Counted from the stretch's first letter, positions 18,069-26,603 are shown. The stretch is DNA of 64,000 bases from Pelomonas aquatica (GCF_026712205.1 NZ_JAPPUW010000005.1:205009-269008), one strand, 5' to 3'. The notes: generated from the letters alone by a model not told the origin. Translations and numbers: made by a program.

Positions 18069-18466
18069 TGGCCGTCGTGGCTGACGCGTCCCGCCTTCAA
18101 TCCTTTCTTGCTTTTGATTTCGGCCTGCGCCGCATCGGCGTGGCCAGCGGCACGCGCCTGCTCGGCGCGGCCGAGCCGCGCGGCACGCTCAAGGGCGGCG
18201 ACTTCGACGCCATCGCGGCCCTCATCCAGACCTGGCAGCCCGACGCCCTCGTCATCGGCGTGCCGCGCCACCCAGACGGCGCGCCGCACGAGATGACGGC
18301 CAAGGCGCAGAACTTCGGCCGCCGCCTGGCCGGGCGCTACCACCTGCCGGTCTTCGAGGTGGACGAGCGCTACACCAGCGTGGAGGCCGAAGGCCAAGGT
18401 GCGCACGACGTGGATGCCGCCGCCGCCGCGCTGATCCTTGAACAGTTTTTCCGAGAACACCCATGA
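18068..18466 (+). CDS. ruvX: Putative pre-16S rRNA nuclease / Holliday junction resolvase RuvX (YqgF)
   Basis: YqgF/RuvX is an RNase H-fold nuclease implicated in 16S rRNA 5' processing. The 132-aa product has the first catalytic Asp in FLAFDFGLRRIGVASG, the second-strand PDALVIGVPRHPDG block, the VDERYTSVEAE motif and a final acidic helix HDVDAAAAALILEQFF. The ATG at 18068 matches the family N-terminus; an upstream in-frame extension runs through the repeat element and is unlikely to be translated. Its stop overlaps the pyrR start (ATGA, 18463-18466), so the two are translationally coupled. Confidence 0.93.
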   Translation: MAVVADASRLQSFLAFDFGLRRIGVASGTRLLGAAEPRGTLKGGDFDAIAALIQTWQPDALVIGVPRHPDGAPHEMTAKAQNFGRRLAGRYHLPVFEVDERYTSVEAEGQGAHDVDAAAAALILEQFFREHP

Positions 18467-18960
18467 CTGAATTGCTGCTCGATGCCGAGGCCCTGTACCT
18501 CGAACTCAAGAAAGGGGTGCAGCGCCTGCTGACGCCCGACACCGCCCTGGTGGGCATCTGGAGCGGCGGCGCCTGGCTGGCCGAGCGCCTGGCGGCCGAC
18601 CTGGGGCTGGCCTCCGGCACCATCTCCAGCGCGCTGCACCGCGACGACTTCGGCTCGCGCGGCCTGGTGTCCGGAAAAGGAGGTGCCGACCACACGACGC
18701 TGCCCTTCGAGGTCAACGGCCGTGACATCCTGCTCATCGACGACGTGCTCTACACCGGCCGAACGACGCGGGCGGTGCTCAACGAGCTGTTCGACTTCGG
18801 CCGCCCGGCGCGCGTGCAGCTCGCCGTGCTGGTGGACCGCGGCGGGCGCCAGCTGCCCATCGAGCCGGCCTTCTCGGCTGCGCGCGTGACGCTGTCGTCC
18901 GAACAAAGCCTGCGTCTCGCCCGCAACGAGAGCGGCACCTTCAGCTTCGAGGTGAAGTGA
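18463..18960 (+). CDS. pyrR: PyrR bifunctional pyr regulator / uracil phosphoribosyltransferase
   Basis: The 165-aa protein has the phosphoribosyltransferase fold with the PRPP loop [24 protein letters not shown] and the PyrR pattern [18 protein letters not shown] near the N-terminus. The C-terminal [15 protein letters not shown] is also characteristic. In Gram-positive bacteria PyrR controls pyr attenuation by binding RNA. In Proteobacteria its regulatory role is less certain, and I saw no convincing attenuator upstream of pyrB here because pyrR and pyrB overlap (stop TGA and ATG share base 18960). It is co-translated with ruvX and pyrB. Confidence 0.94.
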   Translation: MTELLLDAEALYLELKKGVQRLLTPDTALVGIWSGGAWLAERLAADLGLASGTISSALHRDDFGSRGLVSGKGGADHTTLPFEVNGRDILLIDDVLYTGRTTRAVLNELFDFGRPARVQLAVLVDRGGRQLPIEPAFSAARVTLSSEQSLRLARNESGTFSFEVK

Positions 18961-19922
18961 TGCTCAGCAAACGCAACCCCCAGCTCAACAAGCACGGGGA
19001 GCTGATCCATCTGCTGTCCGTCGAAGGCCTGCCGCGCGCGGTCATCGAGCAGATCCTGGACACGGCCGGCAGCTTCCTGTCGGTCAACGACCGCGAGGTC
19101 AAGAAGGTGCCGCTGCTGCGCGGCAAGTCGGTGTTCAACCTGTTCTTCGAGAACAGCACGCGCACCCGCACGACCTTCGAGATCGCCGCCAAGCGCCTGT
19201 CCGCCGACGTCATCAACCTCGACATCGCGCGCAGCTCCACGGCCAAGGGCGAGACCCTGCTCGACACGGTCGCCAACCTCAGCGCGATGCACGCCGACAT
19301 GTTCGTCGTGCGCCACAGCGAGAGCGGCGCGCCCCACCTGATCGCCCAGCACTGCGCGCCGCATGTGCACGTCGTCAACGCCGGCGACGGCCGCCATGCC
19401 CACCCGACGCAGGGCCTGCTGGACATGTACACGATCCGGCACTTCAAGAAGGACTTCCGGAACCTGACGGTGGCCATCGTCGGCGACATCGTGCACTCGC
19501 GCGTCGCGCGCAGCGACATCCACGCGCTCAACATCCTCGGCGTGCCCGAGATCCGCGCGGTCGGCCCCAAGACCCTGGTGCCCGGTGACCTGCGCGACAT
19601 GGGCGTGCGCGTCTGCCACGACATGGCCGAGGGCGTGAAGGACGCCGACGTCGTCATCATGCTGCGCCTGCAGAACGAGCGCATGAACGGCGCGATGCTG
19701 CCCAGCAGCGGCGAGTTCTTCAAGCACTTCGGCCTCACGCCTGACAAGCTCGCGCTGGCCAAGCCCGACGCCATCGTCATGCACCCGGGGCCGATCAACC
19801 GTGGCGTCGAGATCGCGTCCGAAGTGGCGGACGGCAAGAGCAGCGTCATCCTGCCGCAGGTCACCTTCGGCATCGCCGTGCGCATGGCCGTGATGGCCAT
19901 CCTTGCTGGAAACGAAGCATGA
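18960..19922 (+). CDS. pyrB: Aspartate carbamoyltransferase catalytic subunit
   Basis: PyrB condenses carbamoyl phosphate with aspartate in the second step of pyrimidine synthesis. The 320-aa protein has the carbamoyl-phosphate loop [19 protein letters not shown], the [13 protein letters not shown] segment (Ser and Lys from a neighbouring subunit), [20 protein letters not shown] and [13 protein letters not shown] chose the ATG at 18960, overlapping the pyrR stop; a GTG 3 nt earlier is also possible. It overlaps the following dihydroorotase-like gene by ATGA (19919-19922), the arrangement of ATCase/inactive-DHOase pairs in Pseudomonas. Confidence 0.97.
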   Translation: MLSKRNPQLNKHGELIHLLSVEGLPRAVIEQILDTAGSFLSVNDREVKKVPLLRGKSVFNLFFENSTRTRTTFEIAAKRLSADVINLDIARSSTAKGETLLDTVANLSAMHADMFVVRHSESGAPHLIAQHCAPHVHVVNAGDGRHAHPTQGLLDMYTIRHFKKDFRNLTVAIVGDIVHSRVARSDIHALNILGVPEIRAVGPKTLVPGDLRDMGVRVCHDMAEGVKDADVVIMLRLQNERMNGAMLPSSGEFFKHFGLTPDKLALAKPDAIVMHPGPINRGVEIASEVADGKSSVILPQVTFGIAVRMAVMAILAGNEA

Positions 19923-21223
19923 AGATACTCATCAAAGGCGGCCGGCTGATCGACCCGGCATCCAACCTCGACCGCGTCGGCGACCTCGCCGTCGCCAACG
20001 GCCGCATCGTCAAGCTCGGCGATGTCGGCGAGTTCGCCGCGGAGCGCACCATCGATGCGGCCGGCCTCGTCGTCGCGCCCGGCCTGGTCGATCTGTGCGC
20101 GCGGCTGCGCGAGCCCGGCCACGAGCACGAGGGCCTGCTGGAAAGCGAGCTCGCCGCCGCCGCCGCCGGCGGCGTGACCAGCCTGGTCTGCCCGCCCGAC
20201 ACCGACCCGGTGCTGGACGAGCCCGGCCTCGTCGAGATGCTGAAGTTCCGCGCCCGCAAGCTCAGCCGCTGCCGCCTCTTCCCGCTGGGCGCGCTGACGC
20301 GCCAGCTCGAAGGTGCCGCGCTGACCGAGATGGCCGAGCTGACCGAGGCCGGCTGCATCGGCTTCTCGCAGGCCGAGGCGCCCATCCGCGACACCATGGT
20401 GCTGAGCCGCGCGCTGCAGTACGCGGCCACCTATGGCTACACCGTCTGGCTGCGCCCGCAGGATGCGTACCTGAGCGGCGGCGTGGCCGCCAGCGGCTCG
20501 GTCGCCACGCGGCTGGGCCTGTCCGGCGTGCCCGTCGCGGCCGAGACGATTGCGCTGCACACCCTCTTCGAGCTGGTCCGCACGACCGGCGCCCGCGTGC
20601 ACATCTGCCGCCTCAGCAGCGCCGCCGGCGTGGAGCTGGTGCGCGCGGCCAAGCGCGAGGGCCTGCCCGTCACGGCCGACGTGTCCATCAACTCCCTGCA
20701 CCTGAGCGACGTGGACATCGGCTACTTCGACTCGGCCATGCGGCTGACGCCGCCGCTGCGCCAGGGCCGCGACCGCGACGCGCTGCGGGCCGGCCTGGCC
20801 GACGGCAGCATCGACGCGCTGGTGTCCGACCACATGCCCGTCACCGTCGACGAGAAGGCCGTGCCCTTCGCCGAGGCCACGCCGGGCGCGACGGGCCTGG
20901 AGCTGCTGCTGAGCCTGGCCATGCGCTGGGCGCGCGACGCCGGCCTGCCGCTGCCGCGCGCGCTGGCCGTTGTCACGGCCGAGCCGGTGCGCGTGCTGGG
21001 CAGTGCGCTGGGTTCGCTGGCCGCCAGCGCGGGCCGCCTCGTCGAGGGCGGCGTGGCCGATGTCTGCGTCTTCGATGCCGGCGCGAGCTGGGCCGTCGCG
21101 CCCGAGCGGCTGGCCAGCCAGGGCAAGCACACGCCTTTCGAGTTCTCGCGCAGCGGCTTCGAGCTGCCGGCGCGCGTGCGCTGCACGCTGGTTGCCGGCC
21201 ACCTCGCCTACGAGGCTGAATGA
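19919..21223 (+). CDS. pyrX: Dihydroorotase-like protein PyrC' (probably non-catalytic ATCase partner)
   Basis: The 434-aa amidohydrolase-fold protein aligns with type I dihydroorotases, but metal ligands are missing. The HxH motif of GLVDLHVHLREPG is [10 protein letters not shown] here (Cys60, Arg62). The HVS histidine is replaced in [10 protein letters not shown] (Arg about 231). The TPHHL pair reads SINSLHL (about 258). The late Asp in VSDHMP (about 304) remains. This matches the inactive PyrC' that scaffolds the ATCase dodecamer in Pseudomonas. The gene overlaps pyrB by 4 nt. A catalytic pyrC must lie elsewhere, since none is in this window. Confidence 0.9.
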   Translation: MKILIKGGRLIDPASNLDRVGDLAVANGRIVKLGDVGEFAAERTIDAAGLVVAPGLVDLCARLREPGHEHEGLLESELAAAAAGGVTSLVCPPDTDPVLDEPGLVEMLKFRARKLSRCRLFPLGALTRQLEGAALTEMAELTEAGCIGFSQAEAPIRDTMVLSRALQYAATYGYTVWLRPQDAYLSGGVAASGSVATRLGLSGVPVAAETIALHTLFELVRTTGARVHICRLSSAAGVELVRAAKREGLPVTADVSINSLHLSDVDIGYFDSAMRLTPPLRQGRDRDALRAGLADGSIDALVSDHMPVTVDEKAVPFAEATPGATGLELLLSLAMRWARDAGLPLPRALAVVTAEPVRVLGSALGSLAASAGRLVEGGVADVCVFDAGASWAVAPERLASQGKHTPFEFSRSGFELPARVRCTLVAGHLAYEAE

Positions 21224-21307
21224 GGGCCCCCACGCCCGCTTCGCGTGCTGCCCCCCGAGGGGGCGTGACCTCCCTTGGGGCGGCCCGGCGGGAGGTCGAA
21301 TGAGGGC
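21212..21307. repeat. Palindromic intergenic element (copy B) with 16-bp direct repeats at pyrC'/plsC
   Basis: GAGG[CT]GAATGAGGGC at 21212-21227 and GAGG[TC]GAATGAGGGC at 21292-21307 match at 14 of 16 positions, including a perfect 10-mer. The first carries the pyrC' stop and a potential ATGA start; the second carries the actual plsC ATG. The intervening 64 nt share GCCCCCACGC, the core GCCCCCCGAGGGGGC (21250-21264) and CCTTGGGGCGGCC with the pilH/pilI copy. The 24-nt offset between the first two blocks is identical in both copies. Confidence 0.8.
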
Positions 21308-22031
21308 GCTTGCCGCCAGCTGGCGCCTCGCGCGCCTCGTGCCCCATGTGCTGCACGGGCTGTGGATCGTCAGGCGGCGCTTCGAGCTGCTGGGCGCGGC
21401 CGAGCGGCATCAGCTGATTCAGTGGTGGTCGCTCAAGACGCTGCGCATCCTCGGCATCGCGCTGAAGGCCGAGGGCGCGGCCCTGCCGGACGGCCATCTG
21501 CTGGTGGCCAACCATGTGTCCTGGCTCGACATCGCCGCCGTGCACGCGGTGCTGCCGCAGGCGCGCTTCGTGTCGAAGGCCGACGTGAGGCACTGGCCGC
21601 TGGTCGGCGCGCTGGTGGAGGGCGTCGGCACGCTGTTCATCGAGCGCAGCAGCAAGCGCGACGCGCTGCGCGTCGTGCACCAGACGGCCGCGGCCCTGCA
21701 GGCGGGCGACTGTGTGGCCGTCTTCCCCGAGGGCACGACCGGCGCCGGCCCGGCGCTGCTGCCCTTCCACGCCAACCTGCTGCAGGCGGCCGTGTCGGTC
21801 GACGCGCCGCTGTTGCCCGTCGTGCTGCGCTGGCACGAGCCCGGCGAACGCTTCAGCAGTTCGGCGCAGTTCATCGGCGACACGACGCTGGTGCAGAGCC
21901 TGTGGCGCATCGCGTCGGCGCGCGGCCTGGGCATCGACGTGCAGCTGCTGCCGACCGTGATGGTCGAGGGCCGTGACCGGCGCGCGCTCGGCGAGGCGCT
22001 GCGCGGCGCGGTCAGCCTGAAGCTGGGCTGA
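21300..22031 (+). CDS. plsC: 1-acyl-sn-glycerol-3-phosphate acyltransferase
   Basis: This 243-aa membrane-associated acyltransferase makes phosphatidic acid from lysophosphatidic acid. It has the catalytic HxxxxD in LLVANHVSWLDIAAVHAVL, the substrate-binding region GTLFIERSSKRDALR and the FPEGTTGAGPALLPFHANLL motif. A hydrophobic N-terminus (VLHGLWIVRR) may anchor it. The ATG at 21300 has a strong ribosome-binding site (GGGAGG, 5 nt spacing) supplied by the end of the repeat element. Its last 20 bp overlap the 3' end of the convergent isomerase gene. Confidence 0.93.
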   Translation: MRALAASWRLARLVPHVLHGLWIVRRRFELLGAAERHQLIQWWSLKTLRILGIALKAEGAALPDGHLLVANHVSWLDIAAVHAVLPQARFVSKADVRHWPLVGALVEGVGTLFIERSSKRDALRVVHQTAAALQAGDCVAVFPEGTTGAGPALLPFHANLLQAAVSVDAPLLPVVLRWHEPGERFSSSAQFIGDTTLVQSLWRIASARGLGIDVQLLPTVMVEGRDRRALGEALRGAVSLKLG

Positions 22032-22782
22032 GCCAGGCCAGTCCGGCCGAGGTGTCGCCGCGCGGGCGGTACTCCAGGCCGACGCTGCCGGGCCAGGCGC
22101 GCTCGGCCAGCAGCGCCAGCTCGGCGGCGTATTCGTCGGCCAGCGGCTCGTGGCGGCCGTCCACGCCGGCGAGCTGCACATGGCCGAGCAGGCCCAGGTC
22201 CAGCGCGCGGCGCAGATGGCCCAGCGATTCGCCGCCTTCGGACACGCGGCAGTGGTAGAGGTCGAGCTGCAGCTTCACGCGCGGCGAGCCCAGCGTGGCG
22301 AGCAGCTCCAGCGCCTGCGCCTGGCGGTGCAGGAAATAGCCGGGCATGTCGCGCCGGTTGATGGGCTCGACGGTCAGCGTGAGGCCCGCGGGCGCCTGCT
22401 CGGCGGCCCAGCGCAGATTGGCCAGCCAGGTGGCGCGCGTTTCGGGCCCGTCCTCGGCGATGCCGGACATCAGGTGCATGACCGGTGCGCCCAGGCGAAC
22501 GGCCAGCGCGAGGCCGCACCGCGTGAGTTCGCGGAACTCGTCCTCGCGGCCGGGCAGGGCCATCAGGCCGCGCTCGCCGGCCGCCCAGTCGCCGGCCGGG
22601 GCGTTGATGAGGGCGACGCGCAGGCCCGCGAGCCGCGCGGCGAGTTCCGCCTCGTGCTGCAGATGCGGCTGCAGCATCTCGACGGCCGCAAAGCCGTCGG
22701 CCCGCGCGGCGGCGATGCGGTCGACGTAGGCGCGCTCCGGATAGAGCCAGTCGAGGTTGGCGGCGAAGCGGCCGGGGATCAT
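22012..22782 (-). CDS. hyi: Hydroxypyruvate isomerase-like TIM-barrel protein
   Basis: The 256-aa protein has the xylose-isomerase-like TIM-barrel pattern of Hyi/OtnI proteins: NLDWLYPERAYVDRIAAARA at the N-terminus, FAAVEMLQPH, LTVEPINRRDMPGYFLH with the metal-binding Glu, VKLQLDLYHCRVSEG, and GHVQLAGVDGRHEP. Hyi converts hydroxypyruvate to tartronate semialdehyde, but related proteins act on other keto sugars and no other glyoxylate-pathway gene is adjacent, so the substrate is uncertain. It is 33 bp after gpmA on the same strand and its last 20 bp overlap plsC tail-to-tail. Confidence 0.85.
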   Translation of the reverse strand: MIPGRFAANLDWLYPERAYVDRIAAARADGFAAVEMLQPHLQHEAELAARLAGLRVALINAPAGDWAAGERGLMALPGREDEFRELTRCGLALAVRLGAPVMHLMSGIAEDGPETRATWLANLRWAAEQAPAGLTLTVEPINRRDMPGYFLHRQAQALELLATLGSPRVKLQLDLYHCRVSEGGESLGHLRRALDLGLLGHVQLAGVDGRHEPLADEYAAELALLAERAWPGSVGLEYRPRGDTSAGLAWLSPASG

Positions 22783-22815
22783 GGCGATTCGGCCGCCGGT
22801 GCCGGATTCAGGCCC

Positions 22816-23559
22816 TCAGGCCTTGCCCTGGTTCGCCACGGCGGCCGCGGCCTTGGCGGCGGCCTCGGCGTCGCCCAGGTAATAGCTCTTGATGGGCTTG
22901 AGGTCGGCGTCCAGCTCGTAGACCAGCGGGATGCCGTTGGGGATGTTGACGCCGACGATGGCGTCGTCCGCGATGTTGTCGAGGTATTTGACCAGCGCGC
23001 GGATGCTGTTGCCGTGGGCCGCGATCAGCACGCGCTCGCCGCCCCTGATGGCCGGCGCGATGCTGTCGTTCCAGAACGGCAGCACGCGGGCCACCGTGTC
23101 CTTCAGGCATTCGGTCAGCGGCACCTCGCCTTCGGCCAGGCCGGCGTAGCGGCGGTCGCCGCGCTCGCTGCGCGGGTCGGTCGCTGCCAGCGCCGGCGGC
23201 GGCGTGTCGTAGCTGCGGCGCCAGATCAGCACCTGCTCGTCGCCGTACTGCTTGGCCATGTCGGCCTTGTTCAGGCCCTGCAGCGCGCCGTAGTGGCGCT
23301 CGTTCAGGCGCCAGGCGTGGCGCACCGGCAGCCAGGTGCGGTCCATCTGGTCCAGGCAGTGCCACAGCGTCCAGACGGCGCGCTTGAGCACCGAGGTGTA
23401 GGCGATGTCGAAGTCGTAGCCGGCTTCCTTCAGCAGCCGGCCGGCGGTCTTGGCCTGCTCGACGCCGGTGGGCGTCAGGTCCACATCGGTCCAGCCGGTG
23501 AAGCGGTTTTCCAGGTTCCAGGTCGATTCGCCGTGGCGGATGAGGACGAGCTTGTACAT
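22816..23559 (-). CDS. gpmA: 2,3-bisphosphoglycerate-dependent phosphoglycerate mutase
   Basis: This glycolytic enzyme interconverts 2- and 3-phosphoglycerate. The 247-aa product has the phosphohistidine motif [40 protein letters not shown] and [17 protein letters not shown] with the second catalytic His, matching Burkholderia GpmA closely. The ATG at 23559 ([10 protein letters not shown]) gives the normal N-terminus; an in-frame start 18 bp upstream is possible but unneeded. It is divergent from the rhodanese gene, with 104 bp between, and precedes hyi. Confidence 0.96.
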   Translation of the reverse strand: MYKLVLIRHGESTWNLENRFTGWTDVDLTPTGVEQAKTAGRLLKEAGYDFDIAYTSVLKRAVWTLWHCLDQMDRTWLPVRHAWRLNERHYGALQGLNKADMAKQYGDEQVLIWRRSYDTPPPALAATDPRSERGDRRYAGLAEGEVPLTECLKDTVARVLPFWNDSIAPAIRGGERVLIAAHGNSIRALVKYLDNIADDAIVGVNIPNGIPLVYELDADLKPIKSYYLGDAEAAAKAAAAVANQGKA

Positions 23560-23663
23560 GGGGCAGTCGTGAGACAAATGGACGCGGGATTATCCGGTGG
23601 CGCGGCACGGTCCGGCTGCCCGGCGATAATCGCTGGCTTCGTTGAACTGCACGGGATGCTTGC

Positions 23664-24080
23664 TTGAACTTCCTGCTTGAACCTCAGAATCTGGTGTTGA
23701 TCCTCGCCGCCTTGGCCTCCGGCGGCATGCTGCTCTGGCCCCTGCTGGTGTCGGGCTCGCAGGGCGCGGCCGTCAGCACGGCCGCGGCGGTGCAGCTCAT
23801 CAACCGCGAGAAGGGCGTGCTGATCGACGTCAGCGAGCCCGAGGAGTTCGCCAAGGCCCACGCCGCCGGTGCGCGCAACATCCCCTTCGGCCAGATCGAG
23901 GGCCACAAGGCGCTGCCGTCCAACAAGGCCCTGCCGCTGGTGCTGGTGTGCCCGACGGGCGCGCGTGCCGGCCGCGCCGCGGGCATGCTGCGCAAGCTGG
24001 GCTACGAGAAGGCCCAGGTGCTGGCCGGCGGCCTGAAGGCCTGGCGCGAAGCCAACCTGCCGGTCGAAAGGGCTGCATGA
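23664..24080 (+). CDS. Membrane-anchored rhodanese-domain protein
   Basis: This 138-aa protein has one N-terminal membrane segment (LVLILAALASGGMLLWPLLV, about 10-29) and a rhodanese domain (LIDVSEPEEFAKAHAAGARN… with active-site-loop Cys in LVCPTGARAGRAAGML). Sulfurtransferase activity is plausible; the substrate is unknown. The only in-frame start compatible with the domain is TTG 23664. An out-of-frame ATG at 23656 reads Met-Leu-Ala-stop with its TGA overlapping the TTG. GATAAT at 23626 may be a -10. It heads rhodanese-grxC-secB-gpsA, a gene order conserved in Betaproteobacteria. Its stop lies in the loop of a 9-bp hairpin. Confidence 0.88.
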   Translation: MNFLLEPQNLVLILAALASGGMLLWPLLVSGSQGAAVSTAAAVQLINREKGVLIDVSEPEEFAKAHAAGARNIPFGQIEGHKALPSNKALPLVLVCPTGARAGRAAGMLRKLGYEKAQVLAGGLKAWREANLPVERAA

Positions 24081-24089
24081 GCAGCCCTT
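24068..24089 (+). other. Perfect hairpin with the rhodanese stop codon in its loop
   Basis: AAGGGCTGC / GCAGCCCTT form a 9-bp perfect stem with loop ATGA, which is exactly the rhodanese stop codon overlapped by a potential ATG start. A run of seven T's follows, but about 22 nt after the stem, too far for a classical terminator. Confidence 0.55.
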
Positions 24090-24136
24090 CGCCAAACTGG
24101 CTCGATTCATTGTTTTTTTGGCAGAAAGCGGCCTGA
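24077..24136 (+). CDS. Possible 19-aa small ORF between the rhodanese gene and grxC
   Basis: The ATG overlaps the rhodanese TGA (ATGA) and opens a 19-codon frame, MSSPSPNWLDSLFFWQKAA, ending 10 bp before the grxC start. The sequence is amphipathic with several aromatics. Translational coupling and operon position make expression possible, but there is no homology evidence and the start lies in a stable hairpin loop. I do not recognise it and it may be non-coding spacer. Confidence 0.25.
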   Translation: MSSPSPNWLDSLFFWQKAA

Positions 24137-24146
24137 GGGAATCGCG

Positions 24147-24410
24147 ATGGCAACCGTCAAGATGTACACGACCCTGGTCTGCCCCTACTGCGTGCGGGCC
24201 AAGACGCTGCTGAAGCAGCGCGGCGTCGAGCAGATCGACGAGATCCGCGTCGACCTGGACCCGGCCGAGCGCGAGGCGATGATGAGCCGGACCGGCCGCC
24301 GCACCGTGCCGCAGATCTTCATCGGCGACACCCATGTCGGCGGCTGCGACGATCTCGTCGCGCTGGACCAGCAGGGCGGCCTGCTGCCGCTGCTGCAGGC
24401 CGCGGTCTGA
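24147..24410 (+). CDS. grxC: Glutaredoxin 3
   Basis: GrxC is a cytoplasmic dithiol glutaredoxin that reduces disulfides and mixed disulfides with glutathione. The 87-aa protein has the CPYC active site near residue 12 (YTTLVCPYCVRAKTLLKQRG), the cis-proline/GSH motif RRTVPQIFIGDTHVGGCDDL and the usual length. The ATG at 24147 follows a gggaatcgcg leader, a weak ribosome-binding site. It sits between the rhodanese gene and secB. Confidence 0.96.
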   Translation: MATVKMYTTLVCPYCVRAKTLLKQRGVEQIDEIRVDLDPAEREAMMSRTGRRTVPQIFIGDTHVGGCDDLVALDQQGGLLPLLQAAV

Positions 24411-24541
24411 GCCGGTTTCGGGCGGCAGGCCCGATTTCAAGGCCGGGCAAGCCCCCACGGGGCTGTCACGGTCGAGCGCTGATAATGCCCCGCCGCCCGC
24501 AGCACGCCGCTAGCGGGCTTCCTGTTTGAAAGAACTGCCCC

Positions 24542-25024
24542 ATGGCCGACGAGCTCCAAAACGCCCAAACCGCCGACAGCGGCGCGCCCGTGTTCCAGAT
24601 CCAGCGCATGTACCTGAAGGATCTGTCGCTGGAGCAGCCCAATGCGCCCCAGATCCTGCTGGAGCAGCAGCAGCCCCAGGTCGACATCAACCTGACGCTG
24701 TCGGCCGAGAACGTCACCGACGGCATCTACGAGGTCTGCGTGACCGCCACGGTCAACACCAAGGTCGGCGACAAGACGCTGTTCCTGGTCGAGGCCAAGC
24801 AGGCCGGCATCTTCGAGATCCGCAACGTGCCGCAGGAACAGGTCGAGGGCATCCTCGGCATCGTCTGCCCGCAGATGGTCTACCCCTATCTGCGCGCCAT
24901 CGTGTCGGACGTCTGCACCCGCGCCGGCTTCCCGCCCGTGCTGCTGACCGAAGTGAACTTCCAGGCCATGTTCGAGGCCCAGCAGGCCCAGCGCGCGGCC
25001 CAGGGCGGCCAGGCCGTCAACTGA
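24542..25024 (+). CDS. secB: Protein-export chaperone SecB
   Basis: SecB is a cytosolic homotetrameric chaperone that keeps preproteins export-competent and delivers them to SecA. The 160-aa product has the family hallmarks [56 protein letters not shown] and [26 protein letters not shown] at 24481-24486 may be a -10 giving secB its own promoter in the 131-bp gap after grxC. A strong terminator follows the stop by 23 bp. Confidence 0.97.
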   Translation: MADELQNAQTADSGAPVFQIQRMYLKDLSLEQPNAPQILLEQQQPQVDINLTLSAENVTDGIYEVCVTATVNTKVGDKTLFLVEAKQAGIFEIRNVPQEQVEGILGIVCPQMVYPYLRAIVSDVCTRAGFPPVLLTEVNFQAMFEAQQAQRAAQGGQAVN

Positions 25025-25047
25025 TAGCGAGCTTCGCCCGGTGACGA

Positions 25048-25074
25048 CGCCCCGCCCCGAGCGGGGCGTTTTAC
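25048..25074 (+). terminator. Rho-independent terminator after secB
   Basis: An 8-bp perfect stem CGCCCCGC / GCGGGGCG with loop CCCGA (25056-25060) is followed by TTTTACTT. It separates secB from gpsA, 70 bp apart on the same strand, so gpsA may depend on read-through or its own promoter. Confidence 0.85.
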
Positions 25075-25093
25075 TTGGTGGACACTTCCGCGC

Positions 25094-26110
25094 ATGACGA
25101 CGATGAAGATCAGCGTGCTCGGCGCCGGGGCCTGGGGCACGGCGCTGGCCATCCAGGCCGCCAACGCGGGCCATGAGGTCAGCCTGTGGGGGCGCGACGC
25201 GGCGGCCATCGACGCGATGCGCGTCAGCCGCCGCAACGCCGCCTACCTGCCCGACAGCGAACTGCCCTCAGCCCTGGCGCTGACGGCCGACCGCGGCGCG
25301 GCCATCGCCCACGCGGCCCGGGGCCTGACCATCGTCGCGACGCCGATGTCCGGCCTGCGCGAGACGCTGGCGGCCCTGCCTTCGACGCAGCGCGTGCTGT
25401 GGCTGTGCAAGGGCTTCGAGGCCGGCACGGGCCGGCTCGGCCACGAGATCGCGCGCGAGCTGTGGCCGGCCATGCCAAAACTGTCGGTTGGCGTGCTGTC
25501 CGGCCCGAGCTTCGCGCAGGAGGTGGCGGCCGGCCGGCCGACGGCCCTGGTCGCGGCCAGCGAGGACGCCGGCCTGGCGCGCGCGGCCGTCGAGGCCTTC
25601 CACGGTGAACGGCTGCGCGTCTACACGTCGAGCGACCCGGTGGGCGTCGAAGTCGGCGGCGCGGTGAAGAACGTGATGGCGATCGCCGTCGGCGTCTGCG
25701 ACGGCCTGAGCGCATCGGCGCCGGATGCGCCCGGCCTTAACGCGCGCGCCGCGCTGATCACGCGCGGCCTGGCCGAGATGCTGCGCCTGGGCCTGGCCCT
25801 GGGCGCCAGGGCCGAGACCTTCATGGGCCTGTCGGGCCTCGGCGACCTGGTGCTGACGGCCACCGGCGACCTGTCGCGCAACCGTCGCGTCGGCCTGATG
25901 CTGGCCCAGGGCCTGGGCCTGCCGCAGATCCTGGCCCGGCTCGGCCATGTGGCCGAGGGCGTCTACAGCGCGCCGACCGTGCTGGCGCGGGCCCGCGCCG
26001 CCGGTGTCGAGATGCCGATCACCGAGGCCATGGTGGCGCTGCTGGACGGCCGGCTGCGCGCCGGTGAGGCGGTCGAGCGATTGATGGGGCGCGAGGCCCG
26101 CGCGGAATAG
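25094..26110 (+). CDS. gpsA: NAD(P)-dependent glycerol-3-phosphate dehydrogenase
   Basis: GpsA reduces dihydroxyacetone phosphate to sn-glycerol-3-phosphate, the phospholipid backbone precursor. The 338-aa product has the Rossmann motif [40 protein letters not shown], the [20 protein letters not shown] block with catalytic surroundings, [20 protein letters not shown] (catalytic Lys) and a [20 protein letters not shown] motif. ATG 25094 is the likely start; ATG 25103 is a close alternative. The stop is one base away from the convergent trmL stop. Confidence 0.96.
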   Translation: MTTMKISVLGAGAWGTALAIQAANAGHEVSLWGRDAAAIDAMRVSRRNAAYLPDSELPSALALTADRGAAIAHAARGLTIVATPMSGLRETLAALPSTQRVLWLCKGFEAGTGRLGHEIARELWPAMPKLSVGVLSGPSFAQEVAAGRPTALVAASEDAGLARAAVEAFHGERLRVYTSSDPVGVEVGGAVKNVMAIAVGVCDGLSASAPDAPGLNARAALITRGLAEMLRLGLALGARAETFMGLSGLGDLVLTATGDLSRNRRVGLMLAQGLGLPQILARLGHVAEGVYSAPTVLARARAAGVEMPITEAMVALLDGRLRAGEAVERLMGREARAE

Positions 26111-26111
26111 C

Positions 26112-26582
26112 TCAGCTTCCGCCGCCGTAGCCGTTCTGCCGCCAGGCCTCGAACACCGCGACCGCGACGCTGTTGCTGAGGTTCAGGCTGCGCTGGCCCT
26201 CGCGCATCGGCAGTCGCACGCGCTGCGCGGTCGGGAAGCCGTCGCGCAGCGCGGGCGGCAGGCCGGCCGTCTCGCTGCCGAACACCAGCCAGTCGGCCGG
26301 CTGCCAGGCCATTTCGCCGAAAGGCCGGCTGCCGCGTGTCGTGAAGGCGAACATGCGTGCCGGGTCGGGCGCCTCGGCGGCGAGGAAGGCGGCCCAGTCC
26401 GCATGGCGCTGCACGCGGGCGTACTCGTGATAGTCCAGCCCGGCGCGCTGCAGCAGCCGGTCCTCCATCGAGAAGCCCAGCGGCTCGATCAGGTGCAGCG
26501 TGCAGCCGGTGTTGGCCGCGAGGCGGATGACATTGCCGGTGTTGGGCGGGATCTCGGGGTGGACGAGGACGATCTGGAACAT
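26112..26582 (-). CDS. trmL: tRNA (cytidine(34)-2'-O)-methyltransferase
   Basis: TrmL is a SPOUT-family enzyme that 2'-O-methylates the wobble base of certain tRNA-Leu species. The 156-aa protein shows MFQIVLVHPEIPPNTGNVIR, the LIEPLGFSMEDRLLQRAGLD block, the knot-forming WLVFGSETAGLPPAL and the C-terminal RSLNLSNSVAVAVFEAWRQ, all diagnostic. The ATG at 26582 gives the standard N-terminus. comF lies upstream on the same strand with a 171-bp spacer filled by a palindromic repeat element. Confidence 0.96.
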   Translation of the reverse strand: MFQIVLVHPEIPPNTGNVIRLAANTGCTLHLIEPLGFSMEDRLLQRAGLDYHEYARVQRHADWAAFLAAEAPDPARMFAFTTRGSRPFGEMAWQPADWLVFGSETAGLPPALRDGFPTAQRVRLPMREGQRSLNLSNSVAVAVFEAWRQNGYGGGS

Positions 26583-26603
26583 GGGCGGAAGTATCTCGCC
26601 GGT

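Noticed and set aside
22150..23667. 505-codon plus-strand frame opposite hyi and gpmA
   Set aside because: Low-complexity shadow composition; both minus-strand genes carry diagnostic motifs.
24068..24116. Rho-independent terminator after the rhodanese gene
   Set aside because: The stem is perfect but the T-run begins about 22 nt later, and the stem overlaps the coding end; termination there would isolate grxC from its operon.
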